DNA of 64,000 nt, taken from assembly GCA_026008535.1 (NCBI GenBank), contig BRKX01000001.1:68956317-69020316 (forward strand). Reading direction: 5' to 3'. The translations under genes and the position numbers were made by a program. Shown in pieces: positions 36,840 to 49,843 of this stretch. This DNA is from Perilla frutescens. Its lineage: Eukaryota; Streptophyta; Magnoliopsida; Lamiales; Lamiaceae. The first letter of the stretch is position 1; each line of letters begins with the position of its first letter. The notes below the pieces were generated by a model, which did not search any database, had not been told where the DNA came from, and saw only the letters and a program-made list of their open reading frames with translations.

Positions 36840-38687
36840 AGCTGGGGAAAACGGTGTCGTAGCGGGCAGCTGCAGCCTTGTAGTCTGTAGATTCTGCTTC
36901 TGAATTTGGAGAAATGGGGAAATTTTACTTCACCAAATCTCTCTCATTGTAATTTTTTTGCAGTTAATGAGAATTGGACTTGGATTTGATCATGGGCTTT
37001 AGTTGTAAGATCCATTAACACAATCTATATTGGATGATGTCAATACTATTGGGAACTTGTATTTTATCTCGTATTTCAACCGTGTCTATTTTGTTTTGGC
37101 AAAACACATGTTTTATTTCGATAAGTTTTTGTATAAATATTTTATTTTAGGTCATTCTATTTCGAAAATACACTTTCTCATGTTGATGTACTTTTTTTTT
37201 TGTTTCGAAAGGTTCTCTGTAATTTTTATATTTTAATAGGTCCTTCTACTTTATATTATATCATCATTTCAGTAAAAAGAGTCAACATTTAATGGAATTC
37301 ACAAGTTTGTTATTATTATTTTTATTTTTGTCATTTTACCCAATCCAATTATTACAAATTACTAATAAAAACTTTGATCAATAATTAAAAAATAAAAATC
37401 TAATGTAGTTGGCCATTCTCTTAATGAAATTAATTAAAGGTTGTGTTATTTTTATCTATTATATGAAATCAAACTTTATTAGCAATAATTGCTTAGTGGG
37501 TTGCCTTTTGTTTTATATAAATTTTATTGCATCCTCAATTGAAATAGAAAAATAAAAATATCAAAGTACAAGGATTTAAGAATGTATTGTCAAAGTAGAA
37601 TAAAATAGTAAAACATAAAAATTATATAGAGATCTACATAACAATATAGAGATTTAATAATGTGTTTCGCCCAAAAATAATTGGCTAAGTGTAAAAACAA
37701 TTTAATACGTTATTGGTTAATATATAACATCAAAGAATTAACTAAACATATAAATTAACATCAAATTCTAAGATATTCCTTAAATAGTTTGAAACCATTT
37801 GTTTCATATTGTCATATATAGATTGTGAAGGGCAAACGTGAAACTGGAATAAAATACAAGGACTCACATGAATAAAAATAAGAATGTGAGGGATAATGTA
37901 AAAAGCTAAGACAAAAGCTAAACTACAAAAAGTAAAAGTCGAAAATAAAATCACAATGGAAAAATACAGAAATTATTAGCAAAAGAAGCTTGGAAGCATC
38001 ACGGTTAAAAGGCAAAAGCAGTAAAAATAGACGAACCAAATTATGCAATTTTTATTTATGGAATATATTTAGAAATATACAAATTTGTGAGAGTAGGGTT
38101 AAATTTGATAAACTATGTTAAAATTTAAATCAAAACTTATATTTGATTAAAAATTAATAATTTATCGGTAGTCAATTGTATATTAATTAATTTTATGATT
38201 TTTGATTCGTGATGTGATCTCGTACGAAACTATTTCATATGAAAAAATGATTGTAATGTAGATGCAAGGGACGTTTCACTGTGAATCTAGACCTAATGAA
38301 CACTCACCCTCTCTTAAAATTAAGCGAATAATATTATTAATTAATTATCCATTAACTTAAATGAAACAATGTTATAAATCAAATGAATTAAATATGTTGC
38401 CATTAAATATTTGTTAAAATTAACAATTATTTAGTGATAATGTTTTTAATTTATTTGATTTATATAACATTGTTTCGTTTAAGTTAATCGATAATTAATT
38501 AATAACATTATTTTGTTTAATTTGCACGTGATGTTGGAAGACATGACATGACTCTAATCCGAGTGAGATTAGGGATTAAATTATGGTTTGAATAAACCTC
38601 ATCACTATTCACTAATAAGCAACTCACTAAGAAAAGCGAAAAGGATTCGAGCTCAAATATTATTGGAGAAAAACCCAGATCCCATAG

Positions 38688-38690
<3 letters not shown>
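36840..38690. other. divergent intergenic region between TMEM208-like and AFG1-type genes
   Basis: The immediate upstream region of the minus-strand gene is followed by AT-rich DNA with no coding potential. It holds the inverted-repeat element at 38317-38524 and lies between two divergently transcribed genes, so it must carry both promoters. No TATA box could be assigned confidently. Confidence 0.45.
38317..38524. mobile_element. foldback MITE (~208 bp)
   Basis: The left half (AAATTAAGCGAATAATATTATT, then AATTAATTATCCATTAACTT, then AAATGAAACAATGTTATAAATC) pairs with the inverted right half (ending AATAACATTATTTTGTTTAATTTG) for roughly 80 bp per arm with few mismatches. Such a near-perfect stem with a ~40-bp loop is MITE-like; the superfamily cannot be assigned. 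It sits about 1 kb upstream of the AFG1-type start codon, within the promoter interval. Confidence 0.65.

Positions 38691-38693
<3 letters not shown>

Positions 38694-38732
<39 letters not shown>
38694..38732 (+). repeat. (CT)n microsatellite in the probable AFG1 leader
   Basis: About 19 CT units lie just upstream of, or inside, the 5' UTR of the AFG1-type gene. Pyrimidine tracts near transcription starts are common in plants. A (TA)n tract at about 39026-39059 sits in the leader intron (donor 38992, acceptor 39446). Confidence 0.8.
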
Positions 38733-38736
<4 letters not shown>

Positions 38737-39022
38737 GACCCCTTTTTCCTGAGATATAGGATTTAATCCTTCCTAGAAAAAACTATCCTTTTTAAACACC
38801 CACCTCATTTTTTATCTCTTGTAATTTCTTCAATTCATACATTTTATTTATACTTCTCTGCACTGCAGCTGTGTTAACAGTTTATCTGTAGATTATGCGT
38901 GCGAATAATTTTTGAAGAATAAAGTATTTTTCCTAATTTGTGAAAGATAAGCCCTTGATCAGTTCTGGGCCTTTGTTGCAGCATCAATCAGGTTTGATAT
39001 TCTTTTCTTGCTTGGTCTTTTC

Positions 39023-39061
<39 letters not shown>

Positions 39062-39541
39062 TGCATGCGGGAATTTCGGGTTATGTTTCTTGATATTGAT
39101 GATGTGAGATTTTGCTTTTCGAGAATTAAAATAAAAATAAAAATCGGAGCTTGGGTTAATTTTTAAATTTTATATTCTTACTTCACCGCTGAGTTGGTTG
39201 ATTATTGTGTTATGAATATGGCATGACTGAGAATGCACGATTATTGGCAGTTTTTTTTTAATCCCTGTTTGCTTTTGAGTTTGATTTTGCGTTGTCGTCA
39301 ATTATTGCTCAACTTGATATTAAAATAATTATGGATTCTGATGAATGGAAGAATTAAAAATGTTATTGGAATTTTTGTATTCATTAAAGTGAGAATAAAT
39401 CCCAATCCTGTTAAAGCATTTCCTTCAACTTGTTTATTGGATGCAGCCTGTTGCAGCACTCTGTTTAATTCAAGGACTTCGGAGTTTTTATCAGCTCGAT
39501 ATAATTAGGCTGAATCTTAAGAGGAGAGTTCTGTACCAAGA

Positions 39542-42500
39542 ATGAGGACTTTCATTCGGGCCGCCAGGCAGCTTAGGCCAGCGTCCTGGTTTAGAGGAAA
39601 CTTCATATATGATGGCTTGTATAGAAAGCAAGATTTTTGGTTCAAAATGGATCACCGCTCTATATATAACATGTCCTGTAGTATGGACAGATTTTGTCAA
39701 AGTAGACATATACCGTACATGATTCACAGAGCTTTATCGACTGATGTAGCTACAGTTTCTAATGGAGGTTGTGTATTGTTTGAAGTATCCTTCATTATGA
39801 GTTGGAATATGTCTTAGCTAAAATTCACATTTGTTTTCTTTGTTTCACTTTGAATGGTAGAACTAAATGGAGGGGGACCTCTGTTAGAATATGAGCGAAG
39901 GGTTGCTGCTGGTGAACTTTTGGATGGAGATGCTTGCCAGGTATGTTAGTTAATACTAACTATCATTCTACCTTCGTCGTTGTTGTTGTTGTTGTTCTTT
40001 TCTTTTTCTGTTTTTTAAAAAAGGGATTTAGGTTGGCTTAGAGTGCCATATAAAAAAATTAAAATTTTTAGGCGGATGTAAGTAGATTGATATTCTGATT
40101 TGTGTAAATGAATTGTGTTCGCTTGCGACTATGTGGAGTAATATATGGATTGCAACTGGAAATTCATATCACTGGTTTGCTAAAATGGAATCCAATTTGC
40201 CCTTCAATATTCAAGGAAACCAAAAAACAGAACGAACTCAATTGATATCACTGTCTATATTGCTGGAAGAACTTATATGTATTCATCTAGGAGAGGCAAT
40301 TGACTTGATCTAATTGCTTATTCTATACGCCCTGTGAGCATCCTTCCTAAAGCTGCGAAAATGAATTACAGTATGTGTAACACTGGAGTTGCCATTTCCC
40401 CCAAGTTTATGTGTTAATTATGACTTTGCAGCTAAGTACCCTGGGGGAGCTTCAAAGACTATATGATGAGCTTGTTGAAAATGCTGAAGCTTGCCGATTG
40501 GACCGTTATGCTACTTCTGAGAAATCTGGGAGGTAAATTTCTCAGATCCTTGTTTCTGGGTAGCATGAATTGTCTTATTAGCTAGATAGTTCCCAGTTTC
40601 CATAGTTATATTATCAAGTTTCTTTCTCTCTCTCTTTTTTTTTTACATTCTTTTTACATCAATGCAATTGTCTAAGATCAATTCTACATGTGCAGGAGTA
40701 GGTGGTTGTGGTCACGTTTTATACCCCAATCTTCAGATGCACCCGTGAGAGGACTTTATTTGTATGGGGGAGTTGGAACTGGAAAGACAATGTTGATGGA
40801 CTTGTTTTATAATCAACTGTAAGGATCAAACATGAATTAGTCTTTAAAATGCTTTAAGTAGCTTCACATTAGCCTGTGTTTGGGTTGTAGGCATGTCCGT
40901 CAACAAAATCAACTGTTGTATTGCTTCTGATATTCCTTCTAAATGTTCCCAGACCTTCCAACTGGAGGAAGAAGAGGATCCATTTCCATGACTTTATGCT
41001 AAATGTTCACAGCCGTTTACAAGTATGATTTCTCTCATATTGCCCTCCTTTGTGATGTTTGTGAGTTGTATGGATGATCTACTGAAGTTTCATTATATTT
41101 TACCAAGTTTTAGCTTGAAGCTACTAGAAAGATTATTTTGCAAAGGTACACCAATTTATTTTTCAGCATCTTCTTTTTCTGGATATGATATATCTACTCC
41201 ATTGTTTTCCTTTGTGTTTGGATTAATTCCTAATTAATATCAATCTTTTACTGAGAGTCTAGGTTGTATGAGTTTTCTGGATGAGACGTCACTAAAATCT
41301 TATGAGAATATAATCCTTACTCGATTCGCTGAACCACCATTAAATTCCTTACTCGAATAAATGATTCTGTTCACTCTCATATTTTTCTCCCTCAATTAAT
41401 ACTTACCTGCTGCATCTTGCCACTGTTGACATGTCTGCCAAAAGTACTTCCCTGAATACATTAACAAAATTTCAAATTCACCGGATTGTACAAGGATTTA
41501 CCGTAATTGATGCTTCATCACCAATATATTTTATTCCAAAAACCACCAACCTTCTTCTGGCACCTTCTGTTATAATGAGGAACAGAAACCGTTATCTAGA
41601 ATATCTATTCTTGCTGCTTCTGCTATACTTATGAGCTTAAAATGTCTAAGATGCAAATTCAGAAAAGCAAAATCTATAAGTCAGTTGAGGTTTTTTGTGG
41701 ATATTTATAAATATTACAATATTCTGCTAGTTCTATAACTGCAGTGCTCTAGAATCCTGTTAAAGTTTGGTTTACCTTCTGCTAAAGCCGAGTCATTAGA
41801 AGAAAGCAGCGGGGTTCAAGGTTCCATCTAAAATGTTAGTAATCAAATAATAAATAAAAATAGTATTCCAGGATCTACATTTATGTGCAAGCCGCATAAG
41901 CATCTGTACAGGAATATATCTGTTATCTTGCTTATTAAACATGTTATAGGAAAAGTTTATTTTGGAAAATAGGAAAAGTTTATTTTGGAGTAAAAATCGT
42001 ACTCATGTGCATCCACAAAGGAGCAAGTACTAGGACCAATAATAATTGGCATTAATCTTTGTAAGGAGGGAGGATTCAACCAAATGCATGTGATATTATC
42101 TGATCTGATGAAAAGTTAAAAATCGTGATAAAATTTAATTGCAGAAGCACAGGGGAGTGTCAGATCCTTTAGAGGTTGTTGCTGGAGAGCTATCAGATGA
42201 AGCAATCTTGCTATGCCTTGATGAATTCATGGTATGTTGAACTGACATAGAAATCATCTTACTTCTTTTGCTTGGTGAGTTCATTTTATTGTTCTGCCTA
42301 TAACATATTTATCATGGTTGGCAATTAAAGTGAGGTGCCAGTGGTAATTGCATATTATTAGAAGTGTCTGGATCTATCACGAGCAATCACCATCTGTGCT
42401 CTTATCTTCCAGCTGATTATTTACATTTTGTCTCTTCCTTAGGTTACTGATGTAGCTGATGCCTTAATTCTCAATCGTCTATTTAGACAGTTATTCAGCA

Positions 42501-44689
42501 ATGGAGCTGTGAGTATCTTACATCCCATTCTGTTTTCAGTATTTGCATAAACTGACCGAGTAGCATGATAAGCGGTAATTTCTGTTGATTCACGAACAGA
42601 TTCTCGTTTCTACTTCAAACCGAGCGCCAGACAAACTTTACGAAGGGGGGTTGCAGAGGGATCTATTTCTTCCATTCATTGCAACTTTGAAGGTACGCTT
42701 ATGACTGTACTCTCACTATATATTATACTGAAAAGAGGCCAAAGTATGTTTAAGTGGCTAGTGAAAGGGAAGAGTTTCTTCTTTCCTTTAAGTTCATGGT
42801 GAAAGCCACTTGGAACATTGTCGTCCCGTTTAAACTATACAAACAACTTTTTGAAATTTGAATCATAGCAATATGACATATATGTGACAGTTGGAGGTAG
42901 AGTTATGAGTGTCTCTTTTCCAACACATTCCTAATTTGTTATTATATTTTGCTGCATGTTGAACCAATTAATAACTTATAATTTCTGATTCTGATGTAGG
43001 AAAGATGTGTAGTTCATGAAATTGGTTCCTCCGTGGACTATCGAAAAATGACATCAGTAAGTTATTAGCAAGTCATTTGACAGATCTCTTTACACTCTCC
43101 AATCTCCATTGCAGTATTCACTTTTATATATCTATATTCTTATTATGCAAGTCATTTGCATTCTATTTCACTGGGCATATTATTGGTGTGAACTGAATTC
43201 CAGGCAGAGCAAGGTTTCTACTTCGTTGGCAGGCATTTATCTGGCCTTCTCAAGCAAAAATTCCAACAATTAATTGGAGAACAGACAGCTGCTCCACAAG
43301 AGGTTGAAGTTGTCATGGGAAGAAAATTGCAGGTACTAAACCATCCTGATCCAAAGATTAGCAACTGTCACAGCGCAACGCATCAAATAGCTGTCAATTT
43401 AGAATGAATTTTATTTTTTTCCCATTGTTCTTAAGTTCTCGTGCTTCTTTAGGTCCCACTAGGTGCCAACGGTTGTGCTTTATTCCCTTTTGAGGAACTT
43501 TGTGACAGGCCTCTTGGAGCTGCAGACTATTTTGGGCTCTTCAGTAAGTCTCTTATGCTTGATTGATAGTATATAGGACTAAGGCTTCAAAAGTATCACA
43601 CATTCTGAATTCTGACTGCATGATCTTGTTTTCTTCCTTCCATTTCAATCCCACTAAAACACAAGGCAGCTTCATCTGCATATTTTCTCGAGTTTTCTGT
43701 CTTGAAACAATTGTATTCAACTCTAGAATATTCTTGATTTTTGATGTATTTTCATGCACACTTAGAGAAATTTTGGATATATTTAGTATTTTGTTTCCTT
43801 CTTACCAGAAAAATTCCATACACTGGCACTAGATGGTGTACCAATTTTCGGGCTCTCCAATAGGACTGCAGCATATCGGTTTGTCACTTTAGTTGATGTT
43901 AGTCCTTCATACTTATTATTTCTTTTCCTTTCAAAATTGAATATATATGAGGTATCTTGTTTGCACCAAACGGATTATCTTGTGATTATGTCCTTTTATA
44001 TATCAGAGTTACAAGTGACTCTGTGCTTGATTGTATGCACAGGTTATGTATGAGAACAGAGCTAGGCTATTATGCACTGCTGAAGGGACTCCATTCCAAC
44101 TCTTTGAACGGATTATAACAATAGCCGATGCTCAGCAAATGGCACCTAGGACCTCTTCAAGATCGAGGAAATCTGATGATTCTGACATTTGCGTGGACAA
44201 CGAGTTAGGTTTTGCAAAAGATCGCACCATTAGTAGGTAAGAGTTTCCATTCTGCATTGGCAGAAAGCCTACCTTTACAAATTGGACTAAGCAATTTATA
44301 ATCTCAAAACTGTCCCCATTTTCTTACATTGTGGAGGATGCATAATATTTGACAATGGTCGATTTCAAAAAAGTTGTTGCAGGATTGGATGAGTGAAATC
44401 TAAAATATGGGCATCATTTTCTTGTTGAAAAAGTAGAGCAACAAATTTTGACAGAACTTGTTGTCTTCTGCTATTTCAGCTCCTTTTTTTCTTGTGAAAA
44501 GCCAATTTTGTAGTTCGGATCAGCCTATTTGTTGAGTGTTGAAACACTGAGTTAGAATGAAAATATCTTGTTTGATGTAGGTTAACAGAAATGAATAGCA
44601 GAGAGTACTTGGAGCAACATGCTGAAGCTTTGGCGGGAAAGAATCACGGTGAGGAAAAGTCGTACGTTCGTAGTTTAGCTGATCTCTAG
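39542..44689 (+). CDS. AFG1-like mitochondrial AAA-type ATPase
   Basis: An ATPase of the AFG1/LACE1 family, known in yeast and animals for mitochondrial inner-membrane protein quality control and cytochrome oxidase subunit turnover. Fourteen exons: 39542-39767, 39861-39940, 40432-40532, 40696-40818, 40953-41022, 42145-42231, 42443-42508, 42600-42692, 43000-43056, 43204-43332, 43453-43543, 43809-43897, 44043-44236, 44581-44689; phases close to 504 aa. Seen: an Arg/aromatic N-terminus (MRTFIRAARQLRPASWFRG) fitting a mitochondrial presequence, GPLLEYERRVAAGEL, Walker A GGVGTGKT (160-167), RIHFHDFMLNVH, Walker B LLCLDEF (222-228), sensor-1-like STSNRAPDKLY, FLPFIATLKERC, and the family's YFGLFKKFHTLALDGVPIF. 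All motifs are intact. A leader intron (38992-39446) precedes the CDS. Confidence 0.93.
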
Positions 44690-45422
44690 GCTTTCATATG
44701 GTCTGGTCTCGGCTGAACCAGATATTGTCTGTAGGAGTTCTGTCATAATATACCAATAATTTTTTTGAGTAGAATTTTTGGGAGCTATAGCTAATAATTC
44801 ATAGTTGGCTTGTAATAAAACTTGTGTACAGCTTCAAATTGGATGTAATGAAAATTTTGCAATAATATCATGTCAAAAAATCCGGATCAGATACCCTATG
44901 CCCAACCGTGTTATATTACGTGTGCCATAATTAGTTTTTTTTTTTAATATACCCTATTTAGGGAAGGATGATCCTAAATAAAAATTTAAATTAAATTAAA
45001 TCATAAGAAATTAAAAAAAAAAAAAAAAAGGTTTGGCACACAAGATAGAAAATGTAACTGGTGTGCAAAAAATTGGGCTGTCTTGTCAATGAATTTTTTT
45101 TAATATTTTTTTTCAGAGGAATTCTTGTTTCTATTTTGTTAGTATTTAACTCTGGTGTTGATCAATGGCTTCCACTTATGACCAAACAGGATCTTTTAAG
45201 TTGGATATAAGTTATAATGTTAAAAGAGTGTTCAAAAATTGATGATCGACAATTTATGAATTTTGAGTTCTAATCTCAATATTTTCAATAAACCACAAGC
45301 TATTTTATACATATTATATAGCATGTAGAGATGATGCATAAATATGATCAAAATGATATTTTCATTCATGATATATATATGCTTATAGAGTTCCTGACCA
45401 AACACACACACACACACATATA

Positions 45423-45426
<4 letters not shown>

Positions 45427-45490
<64 letters not shown>
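45427..45490. repeat. (GA)n microsatellite
   Basis: About 32 uninterrupted GA units, the longest dinucleotide tract in the window. Confidence 0.95.
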
Positions 45491-45492
<2 letters not shown>

Positions 45493-45703
45493 ATGCAACG
45501 TGTAAATTTGAGCAACAGTATAGATGTGTGGAGAGTTGGTCGATTTGATGCGAATTCCTTCCATGGATACCAGAAATGAATGATGAGTTTCTTCATTCTC
45601 TAACATTGCCTTTTTGATCTCATCGTTTTCTCTCTCTACTCTTTAGGTAATTGCTTCATTCCCGCCGATCCATTCATATACTCGACTACTCTGCTGTCAA
45701 TTT

Positions 45704-45704
<1 letters not shown>

Positions 45705-45770
<66 letters not shown>
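45705..45770. repeat. compound (CT)n(CA)n microsatellite upstream of the CALM gene
   Basis: (CT)n at 45705-45741 passes directly into (CA)n at 45742-45770. Confidence 0.95.
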
Positions 45771-45775
<5 letters not shown>

Positions 45776-46125
45776 TACATAGATTTACGAATTGGGATCG
45801 GTGTTGGTTTTCAGTCAGCGTATGCATGCATTTGCATCCGTTGTTTAACATTGGAATGCTTGATCCTTTCTGAAATTAATCTGGTTACGTTGTGTGTGTG
45901 GAGTTGAATGTGCAGTGTATTAATATGATTACCATCAAGTTGTATACAAATTAATTAAGATCTCATTTCAACATATATTGTGCAAACCATATATGTTTGT
46001 GTGTAGACAAATTAAGCTTGGATAAATAATTATGATGAGCATATATAGCAGCCTTGTGAAGAATTCTTGTTGGTTATAGCCATATATAGGCTGTTTGGAT
46101 CTGTTCTATTTTGGTTCTTCACAAA

Positions 46126-46238
46126 ATGGCTTCGGGGAGTAGTGGCCAGCAAAGTTTTAGGGACGCGATTAGAGCTATTATGAAAGACTCCACATCAGTT
46201 GGAACACCCAAACTCAGTAGTGAATATAAGGTAATTAG

Positions 46239-46282
<44 letters not shown>

Positions 46283-47954
46283 CAGTAGCTAATATGTTGG
46301 TACAAATTAATTCTCTAGATTTTACAAGGTTTTATTATATTACATTGCATAATGGTGATTGTTACAGAGCATAAACGCTTCCATTCTTAAATGCACTAAC
46401 CACGTCGAATTCTTGCCCAAAGAGAAGCATGTAAGAAGTGAGTTCAACATTAATCTGCTTCTATTCTATTTTCTTCAAATTATAACATGCAGTTTTATTT
46501 AAATTTCATTCTCAATAAGCTATTGTATGGAGTGAAATTTTAATATAAGTAACAGATGCATCTTTTCCTTTTTTTTTAGTCATTCTTGCTGCAGTTTCTG
46601 GTTCAAGACCTCGAGCTGATGTTGCTTATTGTATCCATGCACTCCAAAATCGTCTTGTAAAAACACAGTCTTGGGTGGTAAGCATCCTGTCCTCTCTCTC
46701 TCTCTCTCTCCATGTATTTGTATTCAATTCTCTTCTCAGGTTGCACTGAAAACTTTGATCATTATACATCGAGCATTGAGGGAAGTTGACAATTCGTTTC
46801 TCGAGGAACTAAGTTACCATAGCCAACACAGAGGCCATATCTTGAATTTATTACATTTCAAGGATGACTCCAACCCCTCTGGTATTCCTTAATATTCATC
46901 TTCGACTTACCAATGACTACGCGTTAGTTACCAATGCAAGAGAAAGAAATGATCATTTGTTTGATCGATGTTTTCTGTGTCATGTAAGCATGTGATTATT
47001 CCTCTTGGATCCGTACATACGCTCTATACATTGAGGAGTGCCTGCAATGCTTCCGAGTCCTCAAATACGACTTCTATAGGGATCATACGGTATGTATTAA
47101 TTGATATTCATCCAACTTTTTTGCTATCTTGCGAAACAACAATGATAATGATAACCATTTTCTTCATGGAATTAATTTGCTCTTCTTTCGGTATTAGGCC
47201 TCTTTTAGTTCAAAATTCAGTTTCATGATCCAACTCTTCTTCCACAGAGAACAAAGAAGCTCGAAACTCCTGCCTTGCTTGAGCATTTACCTGCTCTTCA
47301 ACAACTTCTTTTTCGCCTCGTCTCTTGCCAGGTATTGATAAATAAGCTAGCAACCTTATCAGCAAACATAAGTTTTTTTTTCTTTTTTCTTTTTTTAAGT
47401 AAGATTGTAAGATTTGAGATATGTTGATTGCTTGCAGCCAGTTGGAGCGGCTCGATATAACTACATGGTTCAGTATGCACTCTCAATTGTGAGCAGCTAT
47501 CAAGTTCTATCTCAATATACATTTAATACATGCAAATTGGTTTATACTATATATATAGTTTATTTCTTGGCTTGTAATGTTTAAGGTTGCAGCAGAGAGT
47601 GTGAGGCTTTATGTAGCAATAACAGATGGTGTATTGATCTTGGTTGATAAGGTTTAGTTTTCATTATTTTCATGACTGTCTATTACTCATTTATTTCTCC
47701 TTAAAATAAACTCTGTGTGTGTGTGTGTGTATAGTTTTTTGAGATGCAACGGGGAGAGGCCGTGCCAGCACTTGAAATATATCGGAGGGCAGTAAAACAA
47801 GTAGGTTGTGAACAACATTAATCTATATATATTCTGCACATTAATAAGATGTAATTAGAGTGGTTGGTGCAGGCACATAAGTTGTCTGATTTCTTTGAGA
47901 TGTGCCGTAGCCTTGAATTTGGACAAACGCAGAAGTATGTCAAAATAGAACAGG

Positions 47955-47986
<32 letters not shown>

Positions 47987-49260
47987 AGTACTTGATTTTA
48001 GGTTAATAACACATATTTGTAATAACTTCATTTATTTAACCCCTTGATTAATTTGTTGTGAAACTGCACTGCAGCCCCCTGCATCATTCCTGACGGCTAT
48101 GGAAGACTATGTAAAAGATGCTCCACAACCATTAATGCTTCCTTGGACATCTGTATGTACTATATATATACATATGCAATGATTTTGACCCGTGAGATGA
48201 TCTTGACCCGTTGTTTTCGTGGTTGTACTGTCAGAACAACGATGACGAACGTGTTACTCCGAAACTGATTGCTATTCATAATACTGAACAAGGATCAGAG
48301 TCATCTGATGATTGTGAGGAGACCACCAAGAGCAATAAGGTGGACGTTGTGGCTCCACCACTCATCATTCCTGATCTTCTGGTACCCAATTTTTCACTTA
48401 CTTTGTACCTTAATTTTGTGTTCCAAGAAATTAGTCATATATTTTATGATAATTCACAGAGCTGCTGGGACGAGCCCAGTCAAGAAGCTATGGCTGCTCC
48501 AGGTGATCGATTCTTGTTCTACTACCTCTATATTTATATCATCGAATTTGTTATTTGATTGTGATTTGTAATCAATCAAGCGTAGTAGAAGAGTCGTCCA
48601 ACACCACAAATACAGTCGATTCAAGTGAAGCAGCAGCAACCGGGTGGGAGCTTGCACTATCTACAACACCTCCTTCTCATGCACCTCCACTCTCTCTCTG
48701 CATGGTATTACTTAATTACAAAAATGTCACCACCTTTTTCGTATTTTCAACTTGAGTTGGTGACATGCTGATGCGTCTAATTTGTACAGGGCGGTGTTGT
48801 GAACAGATCAGTGCTGGACAGTTTATACGAAACAGCAGTTACTAGAAAACCAAGTGCAAATGCCATTAATCACACACGAAAAAGATCTTCAAATCCGTTC
48901 GAAGCCGGTGAATATGTTTACGATGAAAACATGTTTTACAGCGGTTATAATCACAACATGATGTATTATCCAAGCCTCGTGGCGCACCAGAGCTTCATGC
49001 AGGTGCCTCAAACATACCAGCACCAAAACTATCAAGATCAGTCAATGGTGGTTTACGATTACATGCAGATGCCCGGAATCCACCAGCAGCAGCCACCAGT
49101 CGAGGAGCAACAACAAGAATCGTGGTCTCGTGCGTCTCATGTTTCGTCTAAGCCCCCGACTGAAGAAAACCCAGTTGCTGGCCATCGTTCCACTATTAGT
49201 TTCGGGAACCCGTTTATGGAGCAACCTCAGAAGCAGCCTTCCACCTTCAGTTTACTCTGA
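46126..49260 (+). CDS. ANTH-domain clathrin assembly protein (AP180/CALM family)
   Basis: A PI(4,5)P2- and clathrin-binding endocytic adaptor at the plasma membrane or TGN. Fifteen exons: 46126-46230, 46368-46437, 46580-46677, 46740-46881, 46989-47089, 47248-47331, 47438-47488, 47586-47651, 47735-47800, 47873-47953, 48075-48152, 48235-48381, 48460-48502, 48586-48704, 48790-49260; phases close to 573 aa. Seen: ANTH domain (~25-300) with KDSTSVG, NHVEFLPKEKHVR, PRADVAYCIHALQNRL, WIRTYALYIEECL, LPALQQLLFRL and PPASFLTAMEDYVKDAP; then a low-complexity tail with a DLL at the end of exon 12 and NPF motifs at 452-454 and 557-559, and a Gln-rich stretch. NPF and DLL are known EH-domain and clathrin/AP-2 binding motifs. 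Plant ANTH genes often have few introns, so fifteen exons places it in the intron-rich CALM subgroup. The start at 46126 has no upstream in-frame ATG in this exon. Confidence 0.9.
46235..46279 (+). repeat. (AC)n microsatellite in CALM intron 1
   Basis: About 20 AC units begin within ten bases of the intron-1 donor of the clathrin-assembly gene; likely length-variable. Confidence 0.9.
47714..47734 (+). promoter_or_regulatory. (TG)n acceptor tract before CALM exon 9
   Basis: The 3' end of intron 8 has a run of TG repeats followed by TATAG and exon 9, which opens with TTTTTT, instead of a normal pyrimidine tract. A UG-repeat next to an acceptor can bind splicing repressors (the human CFTR exon 9 precedent). 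The 66-nt exon could be skipped without changing frame. Confidence 0.45.
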
Positions 49261-49843
49261 ACTTATAATCATAGCAGCCTAATAAGGTGAATTGGTGTGT
49301 AATTTATTTCAACTCTGCGATAATAAAGAAAATGATGTGTACACTTTATTTTTTTATTTTACTTTTCTCAGAGTTCTATCAATTCATGCCCAGATGTTTT
49401 GCCAATGATTAAAACTATCAACCTTGAGGCATAATAAATCAAGTATTTCGTTTTTTTTTAATTATGAATCCCAAACTGATAGTTTTAATCATTCAGATCT
49501 TACTTGATAAATAATCGATCCTTTAGGCTCTAAATCAATAAAAATCCTACACTCAAACATCACTCAGCTCATTCAAAACGTATATAGGGGAAATGAACAA
49601 TTTGGCCATTTTCTTTGCCCAATTGTCATTCAAAATAGAAGCAAGAAAAAAATCAGTAGGAGGGATCATTATGTAACAAACACATAGCTTACTGCATTAT
49701 CAAAATGAGAAGTTCACAATAAGAACAGCCATAAATACTCCAACTAGGCAACTATGCAGTATTTTCAAACGCTTGTTTCTTATTCCACAACGGTCTCTCC
49801 AAAGAAACATAAATATATTCAGCATAAATATAGAAAATCATGC

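Larger units (their letters stand above)
44690..46125. other. intergenic region and leader of the CALM gene, microsatellite-rich
   Basis: The 3' flank of the AFG1-type gene, then AT-rich DNA and dense dinucleotide repeats: (GA)n at 45427-45490, (CT)n at 45705-45741 running straight into (CA)n at 45742-45770. The CT/CA compound tract lies ~350 bp before the CALM start codon and may be in its leader or promoter. Poly-Ser/Leu and poly-Arg/Glu ORFs here are translations of the repeats. Confidence 0.6.

Noticed and set aside
45232..45606. ORFs with poly-Ser/Leu or poly-Arg/Glu runs
   Set aside because: They are translations of the (GA)n tract on both strands; no protein-like sequence outside the repeat.
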